A stretch of DNA of 64,000 bases from Limonium bicolor (Eukaryota; Streptophyta; Magnoliopsida; Caryophyllales; Plumbaginaceae): NCBI GenBank assembly GCA_023374045.1, contig CM041779.1, forward strand, positions 248,001-312,000. Direction: 5' to 3'. The translations under genes were made by a program, and so were the position numbers. How positions within the stretch are numbered: position 1 is the first letter of the stretch; every line of letters begins with the position of its first letter. The notes below the pieces were generated by a model. That model had not been told where the DNA came from. It searched no databases and was given only the letters and a program-made list of their open reading frames with translations. Shown piece by piece: positions 21,504-33,959 of this stretch.

Positions 21504-24500
21504 GCTGTGCACTCGGAACGGGAGGTACATTGAGTGTCTGCAATGAGGCAGAAGCCGGCAAGAGCGGCACAATCCTCACCGGTACCTTTCCAGTGAATGG
21601 CGTGGATGCATCGATCTGTTCGACTCTGGAGCCTCGCACACATTTGTTTCGCTATCTTTTGCGAAGAGGCTGGGGTTAGATGGAGAGAGATGCCAGACTT
21701 CTTGGTCACCTCCCATCGAAAGAGCGGATCAGGTGTACCCGCTACCACCGAGATGTCATTGTACGAATCAGAGGTGAAGAGTTCCCGATCGACCTGATAG
21801 AGTTCGACGGACTTGGATTTGATGTGATTGTCGGGATGAACTGGTTGGAGCGGTACAAGGGCAGAATCCTGTGTGCCGAGCATCGACTGCTTCTTCGGAG
21901 TCCATCTGGGGTTACCATATCTTACCGCCAGAGGCCCAGGGAGCCTTCGACTCAGATCATCACCGCCATGGCCATGTATCGTGAGTTACGACGAGGGAGT
22001 GATGTGTACCTCTGCTATGTCCAGGACATAGAGAGAGACCCTGAGTTTAGCCCAGATGTGCCGGTAGTGTCGGAGTTTCCTGATGTATTTCCTAAGGAAC
22101 TGCCGGGCATGCCGCCAGCACGAGAGGTTGAGTTTGAGATCGACTTAGTACCGGGCACTGGACCCATTGCGAAAGCACCTTATCGTATGGCTCCAGCAGA
22201 GATGACAGAGCTCAAGGAGCAGCTGAGAGACCTACTCGACAAGGGCTTCATCCGCCCTAGTGTGTCACCATGGGGAGCGCCAGTCCTCTTCGTGAAGAAG
22301 AAGGACGGTAGCCTCCGCCTGTGTATTGATTATCGGGAGCTGAATGCTGTTACGGTGAAGAAAAACCGTTACCCTTACCACGCATCGACGATCTATTTGA
22401 TCAGCTTAGGGGAGCATCAGTATTCTCCAAGATAGACTTACGTTCCGGATACCATCAGATTGCCATCCGTGACAGTGATATCGAGAAGACAGCTTTCAGA
22501 ACGAGGTATGGGCATTATGAGTTCACAGTTATGCCATTTGGCTTATCGAATGCACCAGCCAAGTTCATGGACTTAATGAACCGCTTGTTCCAAGATCAGT
22601 TGGACAAGTCAGTGGTAGTCTTCATCGATGACATTCTTGTGTATTCTAAATCTAGAGGTGAGCACGAAAGCCACCTGAGAGATGTGTTACAAACTCTGAG
22701 GAGAAACCAGTTGTATGCAAAATTTTCGAAATGTGAATTTTGGTTGAACCAAGTATCTTCCTTGGGCATGTGATTTCTGATGCCGGGATCGCTGTTGATC
22801 CGGCAAAGATAGATGCAGTGCGCACCTGGCCTAGGCCGAAGACAGCCACTGATATCAGGAGCTTCCTCGGTCTGGCAGGATATTATAGGAGGTTTGTGAA
22901 GGACTTCTCCAGTATCTCGAAGCCGATGACTTCCTTGATGAAGAAGGATGCACCATTCGAGTGGACAGTTGACTGTGAGAGTTCTTTCGCGAGTCTCAAG
23001 GATGCTCTGACATCTGCACCAGTCCTGACTATACCAGACGGTCCAGATGGTTTTGAGGTCTACTGCGACGCATCAGGCAGAGGTATGGGTTGTGTATTGA
23101 TGCAACACGGGAAGGTCGTAGCATACGCCTCCCGTCAGCTGAAGAAGCATGAGGAGAACTACCCTACCCACGACTTGGAACTGGGTGCCATTGTCTTCGC
23201 ATTGAAGATATGGCGACATTATTTGTATGGGGTGAGTGTGACAATCTATTCTGATCATAAAAGCTTAAAGTACTTGTTCACTCAGAAAGAGTTGAACATG
23301 AGGCAAAGAAGGTGGGTTGAGTTTCTGAATGACTATGATATTAATCTGCAATACAAAGAGGGTAAGGCAAATGTGGTAGCTGACGCGCTGAGTCGCCGAG
23401 CACACTCTCCATTCGCTAGTCTCTTATACTGGCTTGGTTGAAGAGGTGCGGAGTGCTCAGATGACGGATCAGTACATGCTGGAGATCCGGCAGAAGCTTA
23501 TTGATGGCACATTCGAGGGTCAGAAGTACGACTTCAGACTCCATGATGATGACCTGATTAGGCTGAATGGCCGCTTGTGTATACCTAGGGGTAGCGCTGA
23601 GTTGAAAGAGCGCATATTGAGTGAATCCCATTGTACTACTTCGATTCACCCCGGAGCTTCAAAGATGTATAAAGGTATGAAAAGGTATTTTTGGTGGACT
23701 GGAATGAAGAAAGATGTTAGTGATTATGTATTGAGGTGTCTCACTTGCCAGAAGGTCAAGTTTGAGCACCGACGGCCTGGTGGTATGGTACAGCCAATGC
23801 CAGTGCCTGAGTGGAAGTTCCATGATATCTCCATGGACTTTGTAGTAGGGCTTCCGCCTACAAGGGGAGGTCTGAATATGATATGGGTGATAGTTGACCG
23901 ACTGACCAAGGTGGCCCGATTCATTCCGATGAAGGACACTTGGAAAGTGGCAAGATTGGCGGAGTTGTTTGATAAGGAGATTGTAAGACATCATGGTGTA
24001 CCGAAAACGATTGTATCTGACAGAGACACCAGATTCTTATCCAGATATTGGAAGTCCACACGAGAGGCATTGGGTACTGAATTGAAATTGAGTACAGCGT
24101 TTCACCCACAGACCGATGGTCAGAGTGAGCGCACTATTCAGACACTTGAGGATATGCTACGTGCTTGTGCACTTGACTTTCAGACCAGCTGGATTGATAA
24201 GTTACATCTGATCGAGTTTAGTACAACAACAGTTATCATGCTTCGATCAAGATGTCTCCCTTCCAGGCCTTGTACGGTAGACCATGCCGCACGCCATTAT
24301 GCTGGGATGAGTCGAGTGAGACGGTCATTATAGGACCAGAGTATCTTGAGCAAGTTCAGGCAGAAGTTCGCCAGATCAGGGCTAATATGAAAGCAGCTCA
24401 GGATAGGCAGAAGTCGTACGCAGATGTGCGCCGACGTGACCTGGAGTTCGCCGTGGGCGATCAGGTATTTCTGAGAGTGTCCCCCATGAAGGGAGTGTTT

Positions 24501-24875
24501 CGTTTTGGCCAGAAAGGCAAGTTGAGCCCAAAGTATGTGGGGCCTTACGTTGTGACGGAGCGGATCGGCCCGGTAGCCTATAGACTAGACCTACCCGCCG
24601 AGCTGGGCAAGGTACATGATGTATTTCATGTGTCCCAGTTGAAGAAGTATATGTCTCATCCGTCTCATGTGCTTCAGCCTGAAAGGCTAACCTTAGAGCC
24701 GACCATGCGATCAGTGGAGACTCCGGTACGGATTCTGGATGCTAAGACTCGAGACACTCGCCATAAGTCTGTGAGACTGGTGAAGGTTCTCTGGTCTAAC
24801 CAGGACGTTGAGGAGGCCACTTGGGAGCTGGAAGATAAGATGAAGGCGAAGTACCCGTCATTGTTTACTTCTTAG
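21504..24875 (+). pseudogene. pol: Ty3/gypsy pol of copy C
   Basis: Same domain order as copy B. The open stretch 21680-22435 covers late protease to mid RT; 22531-22773 covers RT with FIDD; 22740-23441 covers RT end and RNase H; 23434-24333 covers the integrase with SDRDTRF and [10 protein letters not shown]; 24252-24875 covers the integrase C terminus and the chromodomain-like tail. Frameshifts are near 21617, 21690-21715, 22360, 22762, 23408 and 24221, mostly different from those in B. Confidence 0.9.
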
Positions 24876-24912
24876 TTCTTATGTGTATAGGGTACGGGGC
24901 GTACCCCTTTTT

Positions 24913-25229
24913 AAGGGGGGTAGAGCCGTTTCGGTTATGTGTGTACGACGTGTATTTGAATACATCGTCTATGTTATGTTGTTATGTTACAGACCGTTGT
25001 GTCTGAATGATGTGGATAATGTTGTATGGACCTTGTGTCCAATGTTATGTTATGTTGTATGGACCTGTGTCCAATGTTATGTTATGTTGTATGGACCTGG
25101 AGTCCAATGTTATGTAAGTGTGTTGTTAGTAATATATGGAAGTATTGTTTATAAGTGTTCCCGTGTTCTAATATTTAGGATATGTGGAAGTATGAACTTT
25201 GAGGACAAAGTTCTTTTAAGGGGGGTAGA
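24913..25229 (+). promoter_or_regulatory. Copy C duplicated polypurine tract and variable repeat
   Basis: AAGGGGGGTAGA at 24913-24924 and 25218-25229, with about three copies of the GGACC...GTCCAATG repeat between them. The second tract abuts LTR3. Confidence 0.75.
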
Positions 25230-25230
25230 T

Positions 25231-28200
25231 TGAAATACCCCAAACCTTAATATATTGTTTAAACACTTAAATATGGTGTATTAAGACTAAAAAGAGTCTT
25301 AGAAACATTAGTAAACAAATTTAAACAAAAGGAAACACAAAATGTGCTTTAAAGTCAATAAGAGCCAAAATGTGCTCTAAGCTTGGGATAAACTTGGTTA
25401 AGACCTAATGAACTTACCAAGACCTCATTTATACACTAATGAACATATTAAATCAATTACCAAAGAAAACCAAGCTTGAAAACAAGTTTAAACACAAAAT
25501 GTGCTTTAAGGAGTCTTAAAGCACATTTTTGAAAAATTGTCTTGTAAATGAGTTTTGAATGGCTAGATGTCCATCATTACTCTTAAATATATATGTGTAC
25601 TATATAATATCACATTTGGGTGTCTATATTAGTGGGAAATCAAAAATTTCACTTCTATGTGCCTTGTTTTATGAATAGTAACTTTTATAAGCTATTTTGT
25701 AACATATGTTTGTATAAGTATTTAAATTGACAAACAAAGACTATATTACCCTCCTACTACTATTTGGGGCCGGTTTTTAAGGTTGGTGACACACCACCTT
25801 TGTTAGCTTGTTAACAAAATAAGTAAACTACTTAAGTACCCTTTTTACTTTATAAGTATAAATATCTTCATAAAGTAAATTCTATCTCATTCTCTCATTT
25901 CCTTTCCTTGCTCACACGGTTTCCCACCTCTCTTCTTCCTTTCTTTTTGTTCTCTCACGATAGAACCACCACCACCATTAAAACACAAGCTTTGATCTCT
26001 TGTAAAACCTTGCTCACTTGTCCAAATCAAAAACAAACACCACCAATCTCTTCCTCTCCTCAAGCTCTTCATTTCTATCTTCTCCAAACTTCAAGACAAC
26101 CATTTCGGTGCCATGGAGTTTCTCCATTGAAGGAGCTTGAGCTTGTTTGACTACATTATTACTCTCCTTGGATTCTAGGTAAGGAATCTCAAATAAAAAC
26201 TTCCTTTCCTCCTTGTTTTTGTCATGTCCGAAAATATGTATTGAAGGAGCCTTTTATGTGACTTTGTTCTAGCTTCATTCCAACTCTTCATGGACTAGGT
26301 GGAGTCCTCTCTTGCTAGATATTCAAACTCTCTTCAAAGAGCAAGGTAAAACAACTACATTAATTTGAAACAATGTAAAACTAGGGTTTACAATGAGATG
26401 GAGCTTATAGCTTGATACTCATTTCAATGTTTGTATATTGTTTAGAGCTTGTCAAAGAATCAAGTACTCTATTGGTTTTCTAAAGGAAACAAGAAAGAAG
26501 TTATTTTGCAAAAGAGGTAAATCTACTAACTAATGTTATTTTAATGCCTTAGGAGAAATGAGCTATAAATGCTTATTAAAACTACCTAAAGAGCCAATGG
26601 GAATGACTTAGTAAAGTGTTCAAGAGCTTAGTAAAAGGCATATGTGTGTTGAGTGTATTTGCAGGTTAAAGGCAAATATATTGTGGAAATTCAGTGTTTA
26701 TGATTTGTGCATTTTAAGGGCCTAAGAGCCATGTCATTTAAGGGCCTAAGTGCCATGCAATTTAAATTATGCACTATATTGTAATGTGGTGTAAATTTGG
26801 TGAAATTGTGTATGAGAGTGTCTTGGTGATTTTAGATGTTCTTGTGTGTTTAATGGAGAAAACAAGTGTTTAGGCTTAGTAATGTTCTAGGGGAATCCAT
26901 GTCAAAATTTAGGTAAAAAGCAAGAAGTTTTAAGTGTTACATAAGATTTGGTGAGTTAGAAAATGTAGGAAATGAATAAGGAGTTCAAGATGTTGTAAAG
27001 GAATTTTGGATGAACTAGGAAGTGTTCTAGAGTGTAATAAGGACTTAGGCATGAGCTTGAGATTTTAGTATGTACCAAAGTCATTTTGGGACTTAGTGAA
27101 GACTTAGGCAAACTTTGGTAAACTAAGGAGAATGTATGAACTTGAGAAAGGGATTTGAAGTAATGAATAAGGAGTTAGTTGTGAGAGATGATGCTTGGGA
27201 GATGATGTTAAAACAAGGAGAAAGCATTTTGGGATAGTAGTTACCATGGGTGAGAAACACCATCTAGGAAACCTAGTATGAAATAACATAAGTGTTAAGG
27301 AATTTTTACAAGGAAATAAGTAAAGGCTTTAGGAGTTAGAAAATGAGTTTCATGGATGTTGTATGTGGATATAAAGTTACCAAATGTTGCTAGGAAGCAT
27401 TAAGAGGCCTTAGGAGAAGTTTGGTAAAAATTGGCAAAGTTTGGGTAAGATTAGGAGGCGACCGACCCAGGGGCCGACCCAGTTTTGGGTCGGTCGAGCC
27501 TCTGTAAAATGTTGGGAAAATGTTCGGTGATGGTCCGACCCAAAAGGGTGGGTCGGACATGGGTCGGTCGGTCAAGTTTCAAAGGAAGGAAAATGTTCGC
27601 ACATGGACCGACCCAGAATGGTGGGTCGGACGTGGGTCGGACGGGCATGATTTTGAGGAAGTAAAAGGGTTCTGTAATGGACCGACCCAGAAGGTTGGGT
27701 CGGACATGGGTCGGTCAAGGTAAAGTTTTTCAGACCCGAAGACCACTGGGAGGGTCCGACCCAGTTGTGGGTCGGACGGTGGGTCGGTCGGACCAAAACT
27801 TGTAAAAAAAAAAACAACAGAAAAGAATGTGACTTATGTAGTTAACCCTAGGGTGTATAATGAAGGTAACCTAGGGTAAGTTAGGCATTAAAACATGTCA
27901 TACCATCATGTTAAATACTTAGTAAGCTTTGAGTTAAATAAATAATTAACCGACATTACTAATGTGTTTAGGATTCTCGCAAGGTGGAAATCAGTCGAGG
28001 CAAGGACCAAGGTATGGTTTTCTTGCAGTCTGTTGTCTAGCGGTTTACACCGGTTTGTGTGTTGTATTTTCTGTGTGTTTAAACGTTATAAGATTTAAAC
28101 ATGTAATGAGTTTACAGTTGTTTATACTATTGTTATGTTGTTGTGACTCACCTTCCTTGTGTGTGTGTCTAACGAGTTACCAACTATGTGTGTTGGTCGT

Positions 28201-29137
28201 TAAGTTCCACTATGAACTTCTAACAAGTGTTAACTGGGAAGTGAGGAATCCGGTTGTCCGGTCATGCATGTAAGTTAAGAGTAGATATCTGAATCAGATT
28301 CGACTCTTATGTTGTTAAGATTGTTCACCTTAATTTGGCGTGCGATCTCCCGCTAGCTTCTTCCAAAGCTTACCTATTCTGACTTATGATCGGTTTAGTG
28401 GGAACCTGTGTTTGTGTGGTGTGTTCGGGTCACTAAATCCGAACCATCTGTGACTTAAGTTACTCGTTCGCCTAACAGAACGGTAATGAGTGTGTTTAAC
28501 GAGCTTGACATGAGAGTGAATCACTCTCTAGGCTCTTATGTTATTTGACCCTTGTGGTTTGTTATCGTGGAGTGAAAATCCACTGTGTATGTGTTGTTGA
28601 GCTATGCACTATTGATGCTATGCTCCATGTTATGTTATGCTATGTATAAAATTGAATGCCATGCTATAATGACAAGTAGCTGCGCGTATCCCGGTAGCCG
28701 ATGGGCTGCGCGTTAGCCATACCAGCCAAGGGTTGCTGACCCCCTCGGGGGATCCATATTTCTTATACTGCAGGATGAGGATCGAAGAAGCGGAGTGGCT
28801 TTAGATCCTAGGGTGCAGGTTTACTTTTGTATACTTTTGGGATGTTGGCCCGGGATGCGCCTGTGCTCCCGTGGCGTTGTTGGATTTGGTGTGACAGTTT
28901 ACAGTGATGTTTAACAGTGATGGTTGTATATGTAAACACTCGGTATTGTATATGATGTAATTATGGTTTGTTTATTTGCTCGGGAGTCTGATCATCAGAC
29001 CGGTACAAGTGTATTGTTCTGCCTTGTCAACCACGTGGGTGGTTGGCGGCGTTGTAGCACCGAAGGTTAGTTACTGTTTAGTTGTTTTATTCCGCTGCGA
29101 TTTCATTTAGTATCATGTGCGTGTTAGGGGTGTTACA
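25231..29137 (+). repeat. LTR3 (3' LTR of C), mosaic
   Basis: A 3907-bp LTR ending GTGTTACA at 29137 and not followed by a primer site. It has the TATA box at 25857-25864, the inverted-repeat array at 27459-27794 and the stem-loop at 29026-29047. A block at about 26785-27040 does not match LTR1 or LTR2; its first part matches the LTR of element F instead (GTTCTTGTGTGTTTAATGGA, then TTAGGCTTAGTAATGTTC). Confidence 0.92.
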
Positions 29138-29540
29138 AATTCAATGTGTGCTTTGAGGATGTATTAAAGTCTTGGAGGAGTTTGTTTAAGGTTTAGGTAA
29201 TGTTGATATACAAGGAATAAGTGATGATTAGGTAAGATGTGAAAAAGGAGATTTAGTTAGTAAGAAAAGAAGTTTGAGAGATGATGTTAAGGTGTAGAGG
29301 AAACACCTTGGTGTAGTGGTCATTATTGGTGAACTACCACTTATAAATAAGGAGAAAAATCCCAAGTGCTAGGAACTTTGTAAGAAGTTTGTGAATGATA
29401 AAATGGTTTTGGTGAGTGATTTAAAGAGTTTAGCACATGCATAAAGGTGTGTTTGAAGTGCCTAAATGAGGTTAGGGTATGCTAGGGTATATGGGGTGAA
29501 GTTTGGAGTTGAATGTAGAAAGGAAAACAAAGATCTGGGG

Positions 29541-29729
29541 CAGACCGGACTTGCGACCGGACTTGCAAGTTCGGTCGGGCCCAGTTTACCCTGTGGGAAT
29601 TAGTTTCTGGAATGGACCGGACATGGGACCGGACTTACAAGGTCGGTCGGAGTAGAAAAATTTGACGGAAATGTGTTCTGGAATCGACCGGACTTGGGTA
29701 AGTCCGGTCGGCAAGTCCGGTCGGACCAA
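29541..29729. repeat. Inverted-repeat array (GACCGGACTT/AAGTCCGGTC) in LTR G
   Basis: Repeated GACCGGACTTG and AAGTCCGGTCGG in opposite orientations. It occupies the place held by CCGACCCA repeats in LTR1-3 and GTCCGAACTT repeats in F. Confidence 0.8.
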
Positions 29730-31508
29730 AAACATGGTTTAAGGTTATGAAATGATATGTAATGATGGGGATTGATAGGTAATGATGTTATAAGGTTGTT
29801 ATGGACATGTTAGGTGAGTTTAAATGGCAATTAAGTGGGTGAAAAGTTGTATCAAAACGTAAAAGTAAAACAAGTTAAAATGTAAAGTTATGTAACTAAG
29901 TTAACGGGGAAAGTTAAGCATTAGACATTAAATAATCAAGCAAACCCCGATGTTAATAAAAACACATGTGATGTTAACAGTTGTTCGAGAATCGCTCGAG
30001 GAACATAAGTGGACGTGGTAAAGTGGACTCCGGTGACAGGTATGGTTTCTTGCAACTGTGTCCTACCGGATTACACAGCTTGTATGCCAATGTGTTTTCT
30101 GTATGTTTGCCACGTTATGAGATAAATCATGAAACGAGTTACAGTCGTTATTGTTATTGTATGTTTTCGTGCCGATACCGGTAACCTCGAATGCGCTGAA
30201 GGGCTAGTTAACCACTATTAGGTAAACGTAGGAGAACGGTATCCGGTAACAACGTTTCCGACTTAAGGAATGTTCTAACCACGGCTATGCGTGAGTAGTT
30301 ATGTAATGTTGTGTGTGATGTTGGTGGTATGAGTGTATGACTCTCCCTTCCCTTGTGTGTGTCTAAACAAGACTTAACCCAATGTTGTGATTGTTTAACT
30401 AAGTTCAATGATGAACTTCTGACAAGTGCTAACGGGGGGAGTGAGGAGTCCGGTCTGTTCCGGCCACGCGTGTGAGTATGGGGGTCGTTGTCATAGCAGG
30501 TTCGATCCTCTCCGTATGTTATGGTTGTTTTCCAATTTGGTTCCCAACCTTCCCTTTAGCTTAACCAAGGCTATTACTGACTCACGTCGGGCCACAGGGG
30601 CATACTATTGTTATGTTTGTTCTGTGTGCTTGGATCACTATATCCGAGAACCTTGGTTAAGTTAACCGTTCATTAACGAGACGGTAACGAGTTATGTAAC
30701 GAGCTTATCATGAGACTGGCAACATTCTCTAGGCTCACCAGTGTATTAGCAATGTCTGGGTCGGTTCCTAAGAGGACCATTCCCGTTATGTTATGTATCT
30801 TTGTTGTGATGCAATATCTATTGCGGTGTTATGTTGTGCACGTGGAAACGTGCAAAGTGTTGTTAAGTGTTGTTATGTAGTGTATGTTATATGTTGTAAA
30901 AGGTGGAGTATGTGGATCATGGATATGAGTCCCAGTTTGAGAAAAGAGGCGTTTAAGGATAACCCGATTTAAGGGTAAGTGTCGTCTGTTAAGGAAGTAG
31001 CTCCATTAGAGGAGGAACACTCTAGGGATATTGAATACCTTGAGTGACTATTAAGTAAGGATATATTATCCGTTTGTTGAGCCCGTTGAGGCGAAATGAT
31101 TATGTGTTGTATGTTTACAGTTGCATGCATGATTTAAAAATAATCAACGCATGCTAAGACGACAATTAGTTGTGCGTGGCCGGTAGCATGTGGGCTGCGG
31201 GATTACCATACCAGCAAAGGTGCTAAGCCCCTTGGGGGCCACCCTTTCTCTTCTTTTCCTATTTCAGGTACAGAGAGCTGGAAGCCGTCCGAGAGTAGGA
31301 CGGGGTAGACATTGTACATGGGTAAACTTTTAAGTGTATATATACAATAGGTGTAGTAAGACCGAAATTGTTGTCGGCACCAGTTTATTAATACTCGGTA
31401 TAGTTGGAAGGTGTACGTTGTTGTTGTTGTTAATGGAAAGGGATAGTAATGTGTAGTCGCTCGGGAATTTAGCCCATCAGACCGGTACAATGTATGTGTA
31501 TTAGCCTT

Positions 31509-31530
31509 GTTAGCCACGTGGGTGGCTAAC
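31509..31530 (+). ncRNA. Conserved stem-loop, LTR G
   Basis: GTTAGCCAC/GTGGCTAAC with loop GTGG. Differs from LTR1 at two pairs, both changed on both strands, which is the key evidence for pairing. Confidence 0.75.
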
Positions 31531-31621
31531 GGCGTGTAACACCAACGAGTTAAGTAATGTGATGAGGTTGTTTTTCCGCTGCAGTTTATTGTAAGTGTGT
31601 TAATGTTGGATGGGTGTTACA

Positions 31622-32667
31622 TCAACTGTTATAGTCTTAATTCGAGTATTGGTTATTGTACCACTGACTAAAGGGCTAACTTATAAAGAGAGGAATCCAG
31701 ATTGTTTCGACTTTCTGGTTACGCATAGTGATCACTACGAGAGACTTCAATGGGGAGTCACTCCAGGGAATCCATCAGCCACATTCGGGGATGGCGGAGG
31801 GCACTGCCGTTGGTGCACAGGTTCGACCGGATCGGTCAATTAACCAGGGCCATAGGGTCAGCAGGTAACAGTTCCATTGGAACACAGGGGACATTCGTCC
31901 ATTAATAAGTTATTAAGGTTTGTCTTGACTTGACACTTGAATTTGAAATTAATTGGAGAAGGTTAAAGGATTGGTTTAAAGGATAAGGGCCAGGTGGCTA
32001 ACTAATAAGTACAGTTTAATACGCGTATCCTGTTTGGTGATTGTTATGGTTTATCAATGTGTAATTATTGGTTATTGCTATGGATTATTGTTTGGTGTGT
32101 TATTGGTGTTGTGTACTATTGTACACCGATGTTTACAGGTGAACTGTTATGTTATGTGATTGTTAAATGTTTACAGTTACTACTGTTATCATTGTAAACC
32201 GGTATTTTATGTAATGAACCTAATATCAAGATGGCTAAAATGACTTAAGGAATCTGAATGATTTAAGACTACATTTAGCATACCAGCATTTCGATTGCTG
32301 AGCCCTTCAATGGGTCAAAACCTTCCAGGTTATTGAAGAAGACTCAAGCCGGAGTGCGGGACACGGGGGTAGCGTTGTGTTTTCAACAAACACCATTGGT
32401 TTTACTTTGTATTGTATTAAAGAGGTTGTTGTATTCAGTTAGTTGCTCATATAGTTGGATTTGGTTTGTAATAATTAGAGTGCTCAGTATCTGTTCATCA
32501 CAGCGTGAGGAGTTGTATTGTTGGAAGGAGTAAGGATGTCTTGTTGCTCACAAGGGTGAGTAACGGCGTGTAACACCAAGTTAGATGGTTTTATTTCCGC
32601 TGTGAATTGTTATTTATTGTGCTACGACATGTGACATTATTACAGGTTTAGGATTAGGGGTGTTACA
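31622..32667 (+). repeat. 3' end of the 5' LTR of element D
   Basis: Ends in GATTAGGGGTGTTACA directly before a primer-binding site. It contains a diverged hairpin module (about 32278-32320), the stem-loop GTTGCTCAC/GTGAGTAAC (32543-32564) and GGCGTGTAACACC. Its 5' part is separated by the G insertion. No gene seen. Confidence 0.75.
32543..32564 (+). ncRNA. Conserved stem-loop, D LTR
   Basis: GTTGCTCAC/GTGAGTAAC with loop AAGG, the most diverged version, with one G-U pair and several compensatory pair changes compared with LTR1 and G. Confidence 0.7.
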
Positions 32668-32672
32668 AAAAG

Positions 32673-32700
32673 TGGTATCAGAGCGGAGTACCGCTCTGAT
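32673..32700 (+). promoter_or_regulatory. Primer-binding site and hairpin, element D
   Basis: TGGTATCAGAGC at 32673-32684. The hairpin ATCAGAGCGG/CCGCTCTGAT (32677-32700) has G-C at the last pair where A, B, C and F types have A-T. Confidence 0.85.
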
Positions 32701-32879
32701 GAAAAGATACTGAGTCTAGGACAATGAGCATAGGAAGATTGGGATACGGGAAACGTCCGTGAGGATTCGTAACTTAGAAAAACCCTATGGATATTTTATT
32801 GCTAGTAGTTAGCTTACTTACATGACTGTGATTGTGTATGACGGTGTAGCAACCGAGTAGTAATAATAATATACTATTG

Positions 32880-33959
32880 ATGTCGACAAGAGGAAGACCA
32901 TGTGGAGGCAGTAGTGGACGCAGTGGCGAGTCACCGGCGGATGTTCCAGAAGTACCAGACCTAACAATAGCCATGGCAGCCTTCGCGCAGCAACTAGGAG
33001 CTCAACTTACGGGAGCCATACCCCACCCGCCGCAGCCCAGAGAAACCAACTGGTTGATGAGCGTTGCAGACGTGAGAGTACCAACTTATTCAGGTGAACC
33101 GGACCCCACCGCACTAGAGAAGTTCATTGCAGAGCACCAGAAGGCGTTCAAGGCTGTCAGAGTTCCAGAAGACCAGCAGGTCGACATCGCCGCATACAAC
33201 CTGAAGGACGCAGCTAACGTTTGGTGGCGGTCTGTGGAGGGCCACTGTAGAGCTACACCGGACTTTGGATGGACATCGTTTGTAGAAGTGTTGCGGGAGA
33301 AGTACTACTCTGAACACCTAAAATAGAGGAAAAGGAAGGAGATCGAGACCTTAATCCAAGGGAGTCAAATAGTTGACCAGTACTACGCGCGGATCACCAG
33401 GTTGTTGGACTATATACCAGGAGTCGACTACTCCGACGCAGGAAGAAAGAAAAGGAAGAGTACTGAAGGATATGATGATGGAGCAACCTCTGGCGGTTAC
33501 TGAATGAAGGGGAAGAAATTCTTTGAAAAGAAGAAGGGGCGGAAGGATTTCCGTGGTCAGAAGACGAAGGAGCAGGTCCCTCGTCTGACCGGCCCAGCTA
33601 TTGATGCTCAGCCACTAAGATCAGCACCACCTAGAGGCAATAAGCCAACCCGACGTCACTATTACTGTAAACGTTGTGGAAATGATCACCCAGGCGTAGA
33701 TTACGCAAGAAGGAAGGTGGAGTGCCGCTATTGCAAAAAGGAAGGTCACAGGGAGTATGATTGTTTTTCAATCCAGGGAGCCGAGTATACAAGGGAGCTA
33801 GAGGTTTACAGAGAGCACCAGCTGATGAGGCGGGCGGACCAAGAGGAGGCCAGGCACCGCAGAACAACACCTATACTAGTGGACCGGCAGGACAGCCATC
33901 CTCATCCGGGAGTCGGAAGAGAAAGGAGAAAGTTCTATGAAGAAATACCCTGTACACAG
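32880..33959 (+). pseudogene. gag: gag of element D (two nonsense codons, then cut by E)
   Basis: ATG at 32880 opens MSTRGRPCGG; a capsid-type domain follows with PRETNWL and NLKDAANVWWRSVEG. The same frame continues past TAG (33324-33326) and TGA (33501-33503) to a Lys-rich stretch and zinc-knuckle region HYYCKRCGNDHPG and CRYCKKEGHREYDC; the first knuckle has lost its last cysteine. The frame continues across the E insertion site for about 25 codons after 53278. The coding sequence is continuous at the place where copies B, C and F have predicted intron 2. A deletion removes the region of intron 1. The protein is about as long as B Gag but diverged throughout. Confidence 0.85.
33955..33959. 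repeat. Target-site duplication of E, left copy
   Basis: CACAG directly before the E 5' LTR; the same five bases follow the 3' LTR at 53273-53277. Confidence 0.92.

Larger units (their letters stand above)
390..29137 (+). mobile_element. Tandem Ty3/gypsy chromovirus array A-B-C sharing LTRs
   Basis: Three copies of one family lie head to tail: truncated internal A (390-4438), LTR1 (4439-8352), internal B (8353-14868), LTR2 (14869-18768), internal C (18769-25230), LTR3 (25231-29137). No host DNA separates the units; each LTR is directly preceded by a polypurine tract, and LTR1 and LTR2 are directly followed by a primer-binding site. B plus its two LTRs spans about 14.3 kb. Internal order is gag, AlkB-like frame, then protease, reverse transcriptase, RNase H, integrase and a C-terminal chromodomain-like tail, which fits the Tekay/Del group of plant chromoviruses. 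The 5' end is lost, so no target duplication can be tested. LTR-LTR unequal recombination is the usual explanation for shared-LTR tandems; misassembly is the alternative. Confidence 0.9.
29138..31621 (+). repeat. 3' part of a related LTR (family G)
   Basis: This region aligns in order with the second half of the array and F LTRs: a hairpin array (29541-29729) with a new motif (GACCGGACTT/AAGTCCGGTC), the CACGCGTGTGAGTATGG donor-like site, the ACGAGCTTATCATGAG block, the GC-rich two-hairpin module (about 31160-31245), a CTTTTCCTATTTCAG acceptor-like site, the stem-loop at 31509-31530, and an end at GGGTGTTACA (31621). No primer site follows, so it is a solo LTR or the 3' LTR of an element. The array appears to lie inside it; its 5' part is not in the window. 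Confidence 0.7.

Noticed and set aside
31610..31843. Small frame spanning the G/D junction
   Set aside because: It crosses an insertion joint and has no recognisable domain; chance frame in LTR sequence.
33631..33870. Antisense frame over D gag zinc-knuckle region
   Set aside because: Shadow of gag; sense strand has the CX2CX4HX4C motif.
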